From an uncultured Phascolarctobacterium sp. (lineage in GTDB: Bacteria; Bacillota; Negativicutes; Acidaminococcales; Acidaminococcaceae), in contig UQWM01000031.1 of NCBI GenBank assembly GCA_900544795.1, positions 1 to 17,175 of the forward strand: a stretch of 17,175 nucleotides of DNA. The letters run 5' to 3'. Numbering within the stretch: the stretch's first letter is position 1; the number at the start of each line of letters is the position of its first letter. The notes beneath the pieces are model-generated. The model was not told where the DNA came from, made no database searches, and was given only the letters and a program-made list of their open reading frames with translations. The position numbers were made by a program, and so were the translations under genes. Shown one piece after another: positions 1 through 7,017 of the stretch.

Positions 1-11
1 GGTATTTGATT

Positions 12-358
12 TGGTGGAGATGAGGGGAGTCGAACCCCTGTCCGAAAATATTGCAATATGACCTTCTCCGAGCGCAGCCATCAATTTAGATTTCGCTCCC
101 TTGACGCCTGACGGCAGGCTTCGCGGTTGCTATCTCGATGAGTTTCCCCTGCCAGCCTCCGAGAATTGGCTAACGGGTATCCCACTGTTTGCGTCTTTTC
201 CGTTCCCATGGGAGGAGGATCGGAAAGACGTTAGCATTAAGCTGCTAAAGCGTAATCAGTTTTTGCGTTTACTTTAAACGTCCGCCGTTTAACGTGCTAA
301 CGGAACCACGGCTCGCTTATCATACCACACCTACCCCCGTCGAAACCAGTACATCCCC
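12..358 (-). ncRNA. ssrA: tmRNA (transfer-messenger RNA)
   Basis: One-piece tmRNA that works with SmpB to rescue ribosomes stalled on broken mRNA and to tag the unfinished protein for degradation. On the minus strand it starts GGGGAUGUACUGGUUUCGAC and ends with a T-arm (GGGGTTCGACTCCCC) and an encoded CCA. The 5' GGGGATG pairs with the 3' CATCTCC to form a seven-pair acceptor stem with one G-U pair, which fixes both ends. The tag frame lies at 237-266. Length is about 347 nt, normal for the family. It lies downstream of smpB and rnr, the classical Firmicutes arrangement, but has its own promoter at 392-420, so it can be made in excess of the protein genes. Identification is secure; the interior pseudoknots were not folded in detail. 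Confidence 0.97.
237..266 (-). other. tmRNA tag-peptide reading frame
   Basis: Within the tmRNA the frame GCA AAA ACU GAU UAC GCU UUA GCA GCU UAA encodes AKTDYALAA and a stop. It ends in the ALAA degron recognised by ClpXP-type proteases. A GCA resume codon is usual, and it follows an A-rich stretch (AAAGUAAAC). The tag is short at nine residues; the E. coli tag has eleven. The exact resume codon is inferred from the family pattern. One codon upstream (AAC) would still be in frame. Confidence 0.85.
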
Positions 359-391
359 GGTTGTAAAGCGCGGCCTTTTAAGGCTCTACTT

Positions 392-420
392 ATTCTAACA
401 CAAGCGCCCACGCCTTGCAA
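392..420 (-). promoter_or_regulatory. ssrA promoter (sigma-70/A type)
   Basis: On the minus strand TTGCAA (420-415) and TAGAAT (397-392) are separated by exactly 17 bases. Transcription would start about 27 bases before the mature tmRNA 5' end at 358. The precursor would therefore carry a short leader to be removed by RNase P. Confidence 0.8.
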
Positions 421-447
421 GCAAGGCCTGTGAAGAAACTGCAACAT

Positions 448-915
448 TTATCTGTTGCGTTCTTTTAAGGTGCGTTCCATCTCGCGCTTGGCGTCTTTGC
501 TGGCGATATCCTGACGTTTATCGTACAGCTTTTTGCCTGTCGCCAGGGCCAGCTCCATTTTTACCAGCCCGTGAGTCAAATACATTTTCAGCGGCACCAG
601 GGCATAGCCCTTTTCTTTAACTTTGCCGATCAGTCGGCGTATTTCTTCGCGGTGCAGTAGCAGGCGCCTGTTGCGCAAAGGCTCATGGTTGAAGCGGTTG
701 CCCTGGTCGTAGGGGCTGATGTGCAGGTTATACACATAGACCTCGGCCGTTTTGGTGATCTGGGCATAGCTATCCTTCAAATTGGCCTTGCCTGCCCGCA
801 GCGATTTTACTTCCGTTCCTGTCAGCTCGATGCCTGCTTCATAGGTTTCGTGGATGGTAAAATCGTGACGCGCTTTTCTGTTTTCCGCAATGATTTTTAT
901 TTTCTTTTCTGCCAT
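448..915 (-). CDS. smpB: SsrA-binding protein SmpB
   Basis: Small basic protein (155 aa) that binds the tRNA-like domain of tmRNA and delivers it to stalled ribosomes. The conserved core is present, with the family signature around residues 32-51 (TGTEVKSLRAGKANLKDSYA). The Lys/Arg-rich C-terminal tail at about 132-155 (beginning DKRQDIASKDAKREMER) normally enters the mRNA channel. Length is typical. The ATG at 915 is preceded by GGGTGAG at suitable spacing. Its start lies 18 bases after the rnr stop, so it is co-transcribed with rnr, and ssrA follows. A small inverted repeat overlaps its stop codon (441-458) but lacks a T run, so I see no real terminator between smpB and ssrA. Confidence 0.97.
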   Translation of the reverse strand: MAEKKIKIIAENRKARHDFTIHETYEAGIELTGTEVKSLRAGKANLKDSYAQITKTAEVYVYNLHISPYDQGNRFNHEPLRNRRLLLHREEIRRLIGKVKEKGYALVPLKMYLTHGLVKMELALATGKKLYDKRQDIASKDAKREMERTLKERNR

Positions 916-933
916 TATCTCACCCGGTTACGG

Positions 934-3270
934 TTATTTTTTCTTGCGGCCTTTTTTCTTCGACTTGGCGTTGTTGACATATTTGTTGCCGCCGATGCCG
1001 CCCTTGCCCCGTTTTTCAAGAGGCTTTTTACGCGGACTTTTTTTGCATTGTTTTTTGCTGTCGCCTTTGGCAATAGCGCTGCGTGCCGAAGCATGGCTGC
1101 GTTGGCCTAAAAGCTGTGATTTGATGCGGTCGCGCACGGCGTCGTTTTCGCCGGCCATAATAAAGTCGATGTTCCTGTCGGCAATATTGACCTGTAAGAC
1201 CTCGATACGCACCGGGTCGCCCAAACGGTAGACCTTGCGTGTATGCGAGCCTAGAAGGGCATATCTGTCCTCGTAGAACTCATAATAATCATCCATCAGG
1301 CTGGAAATGTGGATCAGGCCTTCAACACCGTTTTCCAGCTCGACAAACATACCAAAGGCAGTGACGCCGGAAATAACGCCATCGAACTCTTCGCCGATGT
1401 GCCCTGCCATATATTCGGTCTTTTTCAAATCTACGGTAGCACGTTCGGCTTCAGCAGCCGCACGCTCACGGATGGAAGAATGTTCGGCGATGGAATCAAG
1501 GTTCGATTCCAATGCTTCGCCTTTTTTAGCGTTCATAGCCGGGTCGCTGATCCAGGCGTGCAGCAGACGGTGCACGATCAGGTCGGGATAACGGCGGATC
1601 GGCGAAGTAAAATGGGTATAATACTCGGCCGCCAGGCCAAAATGCCCGATGTTCTCAGTTTGGTAAACAGCCTGTTTCAGCGAGCGCAAGGCCACGGTCG
1701 ATACCAGGCGTTCTTCCGGCTTGCCCACCATCTCCTGCAAGGCTTTCTGCACTTCGGCAGGTTTGGTTTCTTCGCTGACCTTCAGCTTGACGTTGAAGTT
1801 GGCCAAAAGCTTGGCCAGGTCTTTCATTTTATCTTCGTTAGGCAGGTCGTGGACACGGTAAATGAACGGCCATTTCTGGTTGAACATATGGCGTGCCACA
1901 GTCTCGTTAGCTGCCAGCATAAATTCTTCGATGATAGATTCGGCTATACTGCGGACGCGCTGCACGATCTCTACCGGCCGGCCCTGGTCGTCTAAAATAA
2001 CCTTTTGTTCCGGCAGATCAAAGTCGATAGCGCCGCGGGTCGTGCGTTTTTTGCGCAGCACCTTGCACAGCTCTTCCATCAGGCGCAGCATCGGTACTAC
2101 GTCCAGATATTCCTGCGTCAGCTCTGCGTCGCCGCTCACCAGTATCTCGCGCACTATACGGTAGCTGAGACGGTGGCGGACATGGATGACCGACGGGAAT
2201 ATCTCGTAGCTCAAAATACGGCCCTTACGGTCGATACGCATCTCGCAGGACATGGTCAGGCGGTCTTCCCCTGCGTTCAGGCTGCAAATACCGTTAGAAA
2301 GCCTTTCGGGCAGCATGGGCAGCACCCTGTCTACCAGGTAGACGCTGGTGCCACGTTCCCGGGCCTCTTTATCGAGGATTGCGTTTTCTTTCACATAATA
2401 GCTGACATCAGCGATGTGTACACCCAGCAAAAATTCATCGTTATCCAGCTGTTTTACATAAACAGCATCGTCCAGATCCTTGGCGTCGTCGCCGTCCACC
2501 GTTACGATGGGCAGCTCGCGTAAGTCGCGGCGTCCTTCCAGCTCGCTGGCTTTAATGGCCTTCGGCACCCGTTTCGATGCTTCGATAACATTGGGCGGAA
2601 ATTCCAGTGGCAGGTCGTTCTGCTTGATGATGGACAATATCTCCAGCCCTACGTCACCCACCGTGCCTAATATCTCAATGATCTTACCTTCGGCATTGCG
2701 GCGCTCCACCGGCCATTCGGTGATCTCGATGACTACCTTCTGGTCTGTTTTAGCTCCTTTAAAATTGCGTTTCAGCACATAAATATCCTGGCCGATACGT
2801 TTATCATCGGGCACGACAAAGCCAAACTCACCGCTTTGTTTAAAGGTGCCGACGACTTTATTATTGGCATGGGTGATGATACGGATGATCTCACCTTCCG
2901 GCTTCTTGCCTTCGCTGGCGCTTTCCACACGGGCCATAACCCGGTCGTTGTTCATAGCGCCGCCTAAAGCACGGGGCGGAATGAACACATCAGGGCGCTC
3001 GCCCTTATTATCGGGTATAACGAAGCCGAAGCCTTTGCTGGTCAACTGAAAGCGGCCTACCACCAGTCCCATTTTCTCGGGCAGTCCGTAGGTGCCAAAG
3101 CGTGTCTTGATAATATCGCCGTTTTCTTCCAGTTCCAGCAGGTCTTTCCAGAAGTGGTCAAGGTTACCCGTTATGGGAATGGCCTCGATCAGTTCTTCTG
3201 CTGTCCGCGGGGCATATGAGCTGTCCCGCATAAAATCTAAAATAGTTGTTTTACTGCTTTTCGCTTGCAT
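934..3270 (-). CDS. rnr: Ribonuclease R
   Basis: Processive 3'-to-5' exoribonuclease of the RNB/RNase II family that degrades structured RNA, including defective mRNA released by trans-translation. In order: an N-terminal winged-helix-like region (about 1-65), two cold-shock/OB domains (about 66-210), the RNB catalytic domain (about 245-620), an S1 domain (about 626-705) and a very Lys-rich tail (about 730-778). The active-site motif VDGDDAKDLDDA supplies the metal-binding aspartates D259, D265, D267 and D268. Full length for the family (778 aa). The ATG at 3270 has an excellent GGAGG five to six bases upstream, inside the end of the preceding thioesterase gene. The two genes overlap by 20 bases, which suggests translational coupling. 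The basic tail is the part known in E. coli to be needed for recruitment to tmRNA-SmpB, and both partners are encoded next door. Confidence 0.97.
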   Translation of the reverse strand: MQAKSSKTTILDFMRDSSYAPRTAEELIEAIPITGNLDHFWKDLLELEENGDIIKTRFGTYGLPEKMGLVVGRFQLTSKGFGFVIPDNKGERPDVFIPPRALGGAMNNDRVMARVESASEGKKPEGEIIRIITHANNKVVGTFKQSGEFGFVVPDDKRIGQDIYVLKRNFKGAKTDQKVVIEITEWPVERRNAEGKIIEILGTVGDVGLEILSIIKQNDLPLEFPPNVIEASKRVPKAIKASELEGRRDLRELPIVTVDGDDAKDLDDAVYVKQLDNDEFLLGVHIADVSYYVKENAILDKEARERGTSVYLVDRVLPMLPERLSNGICSLNAGEDRLTMSCEMRIDRKGRILSYEIFPSVIHVRHRLSYRIVREILVSGDAELTQEYLDVVPMLRLMEELCKVLRKKRTTRGAIDFDLPEQKVILDDQGRPVEIVQRVRSIAESIIEEFMLAANETVARHMFNQKWPFIYRVHDLPNEDKMKDLAKLLANFNVKLKVSEETKPAEVQKALQEMVGKPEERLVSTVALRSLKQAVYQTENIGHFGLAAEYYTHFTSPIRRYPDLIVHRLLHAWISDPAMNAKKGEALESNLDSIAEHSSIRERAAAEAERATVDLKKTEYMAGHIGEEFDGVISGVTAFGMFVELENGVEGLIHISSLMDDYYEFYEDRYALLGSHTRKVYRLGDPVRIEVLQVNIADRNIDFIMAGENDAVRDRIKSQLLGQRSHASARSAIAKGDSKKQCKKSPRKKPLEKRGKGGIGGNKYVNNAKSKKKGRKKK

Positions 3271-3667
3271 TGTTTTCCTCCAGCATCATTTTAGCTACTG
3301 CTTCAGCAGCTACTGTGCCGTCTTTCGTTATTATTTGTCCCTGCATTTCTACCAGTCGGCCTTTTTGTTTTAAACGCCGTCCCACGCATTTTACCGTTTC
3401 GCCTATCATTACAGGCTGGCGGTAACGCAGTTCCATTTTTGCCGTATAGGCAGGCTTTCCTTCTGTAGTAAACAGATAGTGCCCCATGATCTCGTCCAGC
3501 AAAACGCTGATCAGACCACCGTGCATCCTGCCGTCATAGCTTTGGTGCTCGGGCTTAGGCGTAAAATAAGCTACGCACTCCTCCGCATCCATTGTAAATT
3601 CCATTTTTAAACCAATCGGATTTTCTTTGCCGCAGGCAAAGCACCAGGTATATTCTTTTCCTTGCAT
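3251..3667 (-). CDS. PaaI-type hotdog-fold thioesterase
   Basis: Probable acyl-CoA thioesterase of the PaaI/YbgC-like hotdog superfamily (138 aa, typical size); cytosolic, substrate unknown. The hotdog helix motif is clear: HGG at 49-51 followed by LISVLLDE, with D58/E59 in the position of the PaaI catalytic acid. The N-terminus has a CxxCG element (C9, C12) followed by NPIGL, common in this subgroup. The start ATG is four bases after the est stop, and its ribosome site GGAG lies in the last est codons. Its 3' end overlaps rnr by 20 bases. It is thus locked into an est-thioesterase-rnr-smpB operon. This gene is not part of the Bacillus secG-est-rnr-smpB order that I recall. Family call confident; the physiological acyl substrate cannot be read from sequence. 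Confidence 0.85.
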   Translation of the reverse strand: MQGKEYTWCFACGKENPIGLKMEFTMDAEECVAYFTPKPEHQSYDGRMHGGLISVLLDEIMGHYLFTTEGKPAYTAKMELRYRQPVMIGETVKCVGRRLKQKGRLVEMQGQIITKDGTVAAEAVAKMMLEENNASEKQ

Positions 3668-3671
3668 TTTC

Positions 3672-4406
3672 TTACTCCATTACAAAATCATAAATTCTTT
3701 TAAAAACATCGTCCCGTTCATTATCCAAGGTCAGGATATGGCCGGAATGATGGTACCAGACAAGTTTTTTAGCTGTTGTGCCCAGATTATCGTAAATATA
3801 TTGAGCGCTGGCTGGCCTTACCGTATGTTCTACCTCCGACTGCATCACCAGGCAGGGTATTTTGATTGCCGGCAGGTACTGCTTTTTGCACAGGCTTACC
3901 AGCTCAAACAGACTGCTTAGTGGCTTAACGGGCATAACCTGGTAGCAGGCGTTGTAGCTTGGATCGACCTGATACTGGCGCTGCCGTTTTTTAAGGTAGC
4001 GGATAAAAAAGCGCAGCAGCGGCAGATAGGGAGCGCGCCGGTCACAGACATAAATGGGAGCGGCCAGGATCGCCGCTTTATCCACAGGCAGTTCAGCGGC
4101 AGCTTTGATAGTAAGCAATCCGCCCATGGACAAGCCGGCTATCGATACCTTGTCGCAGCAGGCCCGCAGCCGATGCACGCCTTCGCTGACAGCGCCATAC
4201 CAGTCCTGCCATTTAGTCTGGTTCAGGTCCTGCGGCGTCGTACCGTGCCCAGGCAGCCGTACACCCAGCACCGTTAGTCCCCTGCTGTGCAGATATTCAC
4301 CCAGCAGACGCATTTCACCCGGGGCACCTGTGTAGCCATGTACCAAAACAATGCCCTGTTTATTGCCTCTGAAAAAAAATTCTTCGTTTCCACTAAAAGA
4401 CTGCAC
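3672..4406 (-). CDS. est: Carboxylesterase, Est30/YvaK family (alpha/beta hydrolase)
   Basis: Alpha/beta-hydrolase of the small thermophile-type carboxylesterase group (244 aa), hydrolysing short acyl esters; natural substrate unknown. The oxyanion-hole HGYTG lies at 23-27, the nucleophile elbow GLSMGG at 91-96 (Ser93) and the catalytic His in SGH at 221-223 (H223). These match, by recollection, Ser94/Asp193/His223 of Geobacillus Est30. At the acid position the sequence reads SEVEHTVRP with Glu193 where Asp is expected, so the triad may be Ser-Glu-His. The start codon is GTG at 4406, with AGGAG nine bases upstream. It is first in the operon est-thioesterase-rnr-smpB behind an extended -10 promoter. 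Its place beside rnr and smpB matches the conserved Bacillus neighbourhood; no functional link to RNA decay is established. Confidence 0.9.
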   Translation of the reverse strand: MQSFSGNEEFFFRGNKQGIVLVHGYTGAPGEMRLLGEYLHSRGLTVLGVRLPGHGTTPQDLNQTKWQDWYGAVSEGVHRLRACCDKVSIAGLSMGGLLTIKAAAELPVDKAAILAAPIYVCDRRAPYLPLLRFFIRYLKKRQRQYQVDPSYNACYQVMPVKPLSSLFELVSLCKKQYLPAIKIPCLVMQSEVEHTVRPASAQYIYDNLGTTAKKLVWYHHSGHILTLDNERDDVFKRIYDFVME

Positions 4407-4440
4407 TTTGCTACGCTCCTACTCTTACTTATACTATATC

Positions 4441-4449
4441 ATTATACCA
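4441..4449 (-). promoter_or_regulatory. Extended -10 promoter for est-thioesterase-rnr-smpB
   Basis: The minus strand reads TGGTATAAT (4449-4441), a perfect -10 with the extended TGn element. No good -35 lies 16-18 bases upstream, which an extended -10 tolerates. The first codon of est (4406) is about 35 bases downstream. No other promoter is evident in the gap after the hppA terminator. Confidence 0.65.
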
Positions 4450-4600
4450 TACTAATATGTGTTTTCACTAGGCTTCAAAATACTAACGCCCCTTTTGCCG
4501 ACTTCGTCGGAACAGGTAATCCACAACGCTCCTTATTCAGTCGCGTCTTTGGGATAGTTCGCCGTCACGTTTATTCACTTCGTGACTAAACGGCGCTCAC
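4450..4600. other. Structured GC-rich intergenic block between hppA and est
   Basis: Between the hppA terminator and the est promoter lies a block, GC-richer than its AT-rich surroundings, with several inverted repeats: CCGAC-TTC-GTCGG at 4498-4510, and a nested pair with arms cgccgt/acggcg (4560-4565/4590-4595) outside cacg/cgtg (4566-4569/4581-4584). No open frame longer than a dozen or so codons with a ribosome site was found on the minus strand. It may be a dispersed intergenic repeat or the remains of an inserted element; I do not recognise it. Confidence 0.4.
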
Positions 4601-4601
4601 T

Positions 4602-4634
4602 AAAAAAATCCCACATCCGAAGATGTGGGATTTT
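4602..4634 (-). terminator. Rho-independent terminator after hppA
   Basis: A perfect 13-pair stem (4605-4617 with 4622-4634) with a TTCG tetraloop on the minus strand, followed by a run of seven T (4608-4602, partly within the stem). It lies 19 bases after the hppA stop and is also fairly symmetrical, so it could act in both directions. Confidence 0.95.
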
Positions 4635-4652
4635 ACAAACAACTTACAATTG

Positions 4653-6674
4653 TTATTTTAAGAAGTTCAACAGGATACCGCCATGAGCAGCGAGAACCGG
4701 AGCAAATACCAACGAAACGATCGTCATCAGTTTGATGAGGATGTTCATTGACGGGCCGGAAGTATCTTTGAACGGATCGCCTACGGTGTCGCCGGTAACA
4801 GCTGCTTTATGAGCTTCGCTGCCTTTACCGCCATGAACGCCGGATTCGATGTATTTTTTAGCATTGTCCCAAGCGCCGCCTGCGTTAGCCATTAAAATAG
4901 CCATCAGCACGCCAGCTGCCAAAGAACCGCCGATCATGCCGCCCAATGCTTCAGTACCAAAGAGGAAACCGATCAGGAGCGGAGCAACGATAGCCAGTAC
5001 GCCCGGCAGGATCATTTCATGCAGCGCAGCAGCAGTAGAGATATCTACGCATTTGCGGTAGTCAGCAGTACCTTTGCCTTCCAGCAGGCCGGGGATCTCA
5101 CGGAATTGACGACGAACTTCTTCGATCATTTCGTAAGCAGCTTTACCAACGGATTCCATGGTCATAGCGCCGAAAACGAACGGAAGAGTTGCACCAATGA
5201 ACAGACCGACCAAAGTTACAGGGTTCAGCAGGTCGATGTTAGTGAGGTTGACGGTGTGCGCATAAGCAGAGAACAAAGCCAGTGCGGTGAGCGCAGCAGA
5301 ACCGATAGCAAAACCTTTACCGATAGCAGCAGTAGTGTTGCCTACGGAGTCAAGTTTATCAGTGATTTCACGAACTTCGGGAGGAAGCTCGGACATTTCA
5401 GCAATACCGCCGGCATTATCGGCGATCGGGCCATAAGCGTCAACAGCAACGGTCAAACCGGTGGTGGAGAGCATGCCTACAGCGGCCAGAGAGATACCGA
5501 ACAGGCCCATACCGCCGTTAGTAGCGCCGCCCATTACAAAGAAGGAGACGATAACGCCGATGCAGATGAAAAGCATAGGCCAGAAGGTGGAGTACATGCC
5601 AACAGCCAAACCAGCAATGATAGTAGTAGCAGGGCCGGTTTCGGATTGTTGAGCGATCTTTTTAACACTGCCGTAATCAGCAGAGGTATAGATCTCGGTG
5701 ATCTTACCGATGATCATGCCCACAAGCAGACCTGCGGCAATAGCCCAGAACGCATCCAAAGTACCGAACAAGTTGCTGGAAAGATAAGCGGCAGCAGCGA
5801 TAACGATAGCACCGCCGATGTAAGTACCGCTGTTCAAAGCAGCTTGAGGGTTTTGGGATTTGCTGGAACGGGCAAACATAACGCCGATGATGGAAGCGAG
5901 GATACCGCAAACAGCCAGCATGAATACAAATTCGATGCCTTCGCCGTTAGGATATGCAACAGCGCCCAAAGTCAGAGCGGAAATGATAGCACCTACATAG
6001 GATTCGAACAAGTCAGCACCCATACCGGCAACGTCGCCTACGTTATCGCCTACGTTATCAGCGATGGTAGCAGGGTTACGCGGATCATCTTCCGGGATAC
6101 CGGCTTCAACTTTACCAACAAGGTCAGCGCCAACGTCAGCAGCTTTGGTATAAATACCGCCGCCAACACGGGCAAACAAAGCGATGGAGCTTGCGCCCAG
6201 ACCAAAACCGGTAACGATGTCGATGTTACGGTCAAATACAAAATAAGCAATGGCCAGGCCGGCAATACCAAGGCCGACAACGCCAAGACCCATTACAGCA
6301 CCGCCGGAGAAGGCGATTTTCAAAGCTTCGCTCATACCATGACGAGCAGCTTCAGCTGTACGAACGTTAGCTTTAGTAGCAACGGTCATGCCCAGGTAAC
6401 CTGCGCAGATAGAGAAAATTGCACCGCCGATAAAGCAGATAGCAGTGCTTACGGATAAAAACATAGCGATGATAGCAGCAACAACAACGATGAAAACCGC
6501 AAGGTATTTGTATTCTCTGTACAAAAACGCCATTGCGCCTTCATGTATGTAGCCTGCGATCTCCTTCATACGGGCATTGCCTGCACTGGCAGCGCTGATA
6601 GCATTGCTGAGCATTACTGCAACGCCAAGAGCCACGAGACCGACGACTACGGATAAAATTAAATAAGTACTCAA
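4653..6674 (-). CDS. hppA: K+-dependent-type membrane pyrophosphatase (ion pump)
   Basis: Membrane-integral pyrophosphatase that couples PPi hydrolysis to Na+ and/or H+ export; 673 aa, about 16 helices expected. Substrate/Mg-binding motifs are intact: DVGADLVGKVE (180-190), DNVGDNVGD (206-214), DAYGPIADNAGG (411-422 region) and the C-terminal GDTVGDPFKDTSGPS. In GNTTAAIGKG (445-454) Ala rather than Lys follows GNTT, the mark of the K+-dependent subfamily. The DLFESYVGAI segment carries Glu224 in the place reported for Na+-transporting members, so Na+ or dual Na+/H+ transport is likely, but ion choice cannot be settled here. The start is TTG at 6674, with AGGGG nine bases upstream; the only nearby ATG (6679) is out of frame. 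The gene sits between two terminators, apart from secG and est. Confidence 0.95.
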   Translation of the reverse strand: MSTYLILSVVVGLVALGVAVMLSNAISAASAGNARMKEIAGYIHEGAMAFLYREYKYLAVFIVVVAAIIAMFLSVSTAICFIGGAIFSICAGYLGMTVATKANVRTAEAARHGMSEALKIAFSGGAVMGLGVVGLGIAGLAIAYFVFDRNIDIVTGFGLGASSIALFARVGGGIYTKAADVGADLVGKVEAGIPEDDPRNPATIADNVGDNVGDVAGMGADLFESYVGAIISALTLGAVAYPNGEGIEFVFMLAVCGILASIIGVMFARSSKSQNPQAALNSGTYIGGAIVIAAAAYLSSNLFGTLDAFWAIAAGLLVGMIIGKITEIYTSADYGSVKKIAQQSETGPATTIIAGLAVGMYSTFWPMLFICIGVIVSFFVMGGATNGGMGLFGISLAAVGMLSTTGLTVAVDAYGPIADNAGGIAEMSELPPEVREITDKLDSVGNTTAAIGKGFAIGSAALTALALFSAYAHTVNLTNIDLLNPVTLVGLFIGATLPFVFGAMTMESVGKAAYEMIEEVRRQFREIPGLLEGKGTADYRKCVDISTAAALHEMILPGVLAIVAPLLIGFLFGTEALGGMIGGSLAAGVLMAILMANAGGAWDNAKKYIESGVHGGKGSEAHKAAVTGDTVGDPFKDTSGPSMNILIKLMTIVSLVFAPVLAAHGGILLNFLK

Positions 6675-6709
6675 AACATTGATCCCCTTTCTGTTTCTTT
6701 TGAGTTTTT

Positions 6710-6736
6710 AAAAAATTAAGAACGCAAAGCGTTCTT
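6710..6736 (-). terminator. Terminator-like hairpin between secG and hppA
   Basis: Eight-pair stem AAGAACGC/GCGTTCTT (6718-6725 with 6729-6736, loop of three). On the minus strand it is followed by AATTTTTT, so the T tract is slightly displaced. It would end or attenuate the secG transcript. No convincing promoter is visible between it and hppA, so partial read-through may feed hppA. Confidence 0.7.
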
Positions 6737-6746
6737 TTTAACCAAA

Positions 6747-6983
6747 TTAACCGCTGATTTTTGCTATAGCGAGTGTAATGATACCAAATGCGGTACCCAA
6801 ACCAATAGTAACTTTAGCCATTAAAGTATCCACATCATTACCCTTGCCGAAGAAGGCACCACCACCACCGCCTCCGCCGAACGCGTCTGACAAACCAGAG
6901 CCCTTACCGGACTGCATCAAAACAGAAGCTATCAAGGCGATACAGACGAGTACGTCTAATACCATTAAGACAGTTGCAATCAC
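6747..6983 (-). CDS. secG: Protein-export membrane protein SecG
   Basis: Small subunit of the SecYEG protein-conducting channel in the cytoplasmic membrane (78 aa). Two hydrophobic helices (about 2-22 and 53-76) flank the conserved cytoplasmic segment MQSGKGSGLSDAFGGG (23-38), followed by an unusually long run of Gly. Family length is 70-110 aa. The start is GTG at 6983, with a near-perfect AGGAGGT seven bases upstream. It has its own promoter (7018-7046) after the eno terminator. In Bacillus secG directly precedes est-rnr-smpB; here hppA lies between. Confidence 0.95.
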   Translation of the reverse strand: MIATVLMVLDVLVCIALIASVLMQSGKGSGLSDAFGGGGGGGAFFGKGNDVDTLMAKVTIGLGTAFGIITLAIAKISG

Positions 6984-7017
6984 AAAGCTTACCTCCTCTT
7001 TTACTTAGTACCTAATT

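Noticed and set aside
412..427. Perfect repeat gccttgc-aa-gcaaggc
   Set aside because: The two-base loop is too small for an RNA hairpin, and it coincides with the ssrA -35. It could be a DNA-binding site, but nothing else supports that.
441..458. Inverted repeat GCAACA...TGTTGC at the smpB stop as a terminator
   Set aside because: The six-pair stem is AT-containing and not followed by a T run on the minus strand; a promoter for ssrA follows instead.
1309..1995. Plus-strand open frame of 228 codons opposite rnr
   Set aside because: It lies wholly within the conserved RNB domain of rnr on the other strand, with no recognisable domain and no ribosome site.
5019..6458. A 479-codon open frame on the plus strand opposite hppA
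   Set aside because: Its translation is low in hydrophobic order, rich in Ser/Thr/Asn/Asp and mirrors the codons of a highly conserved membrane pyrophosphatase; no ribosome site or promoter was seen. It is an antisense shadow.
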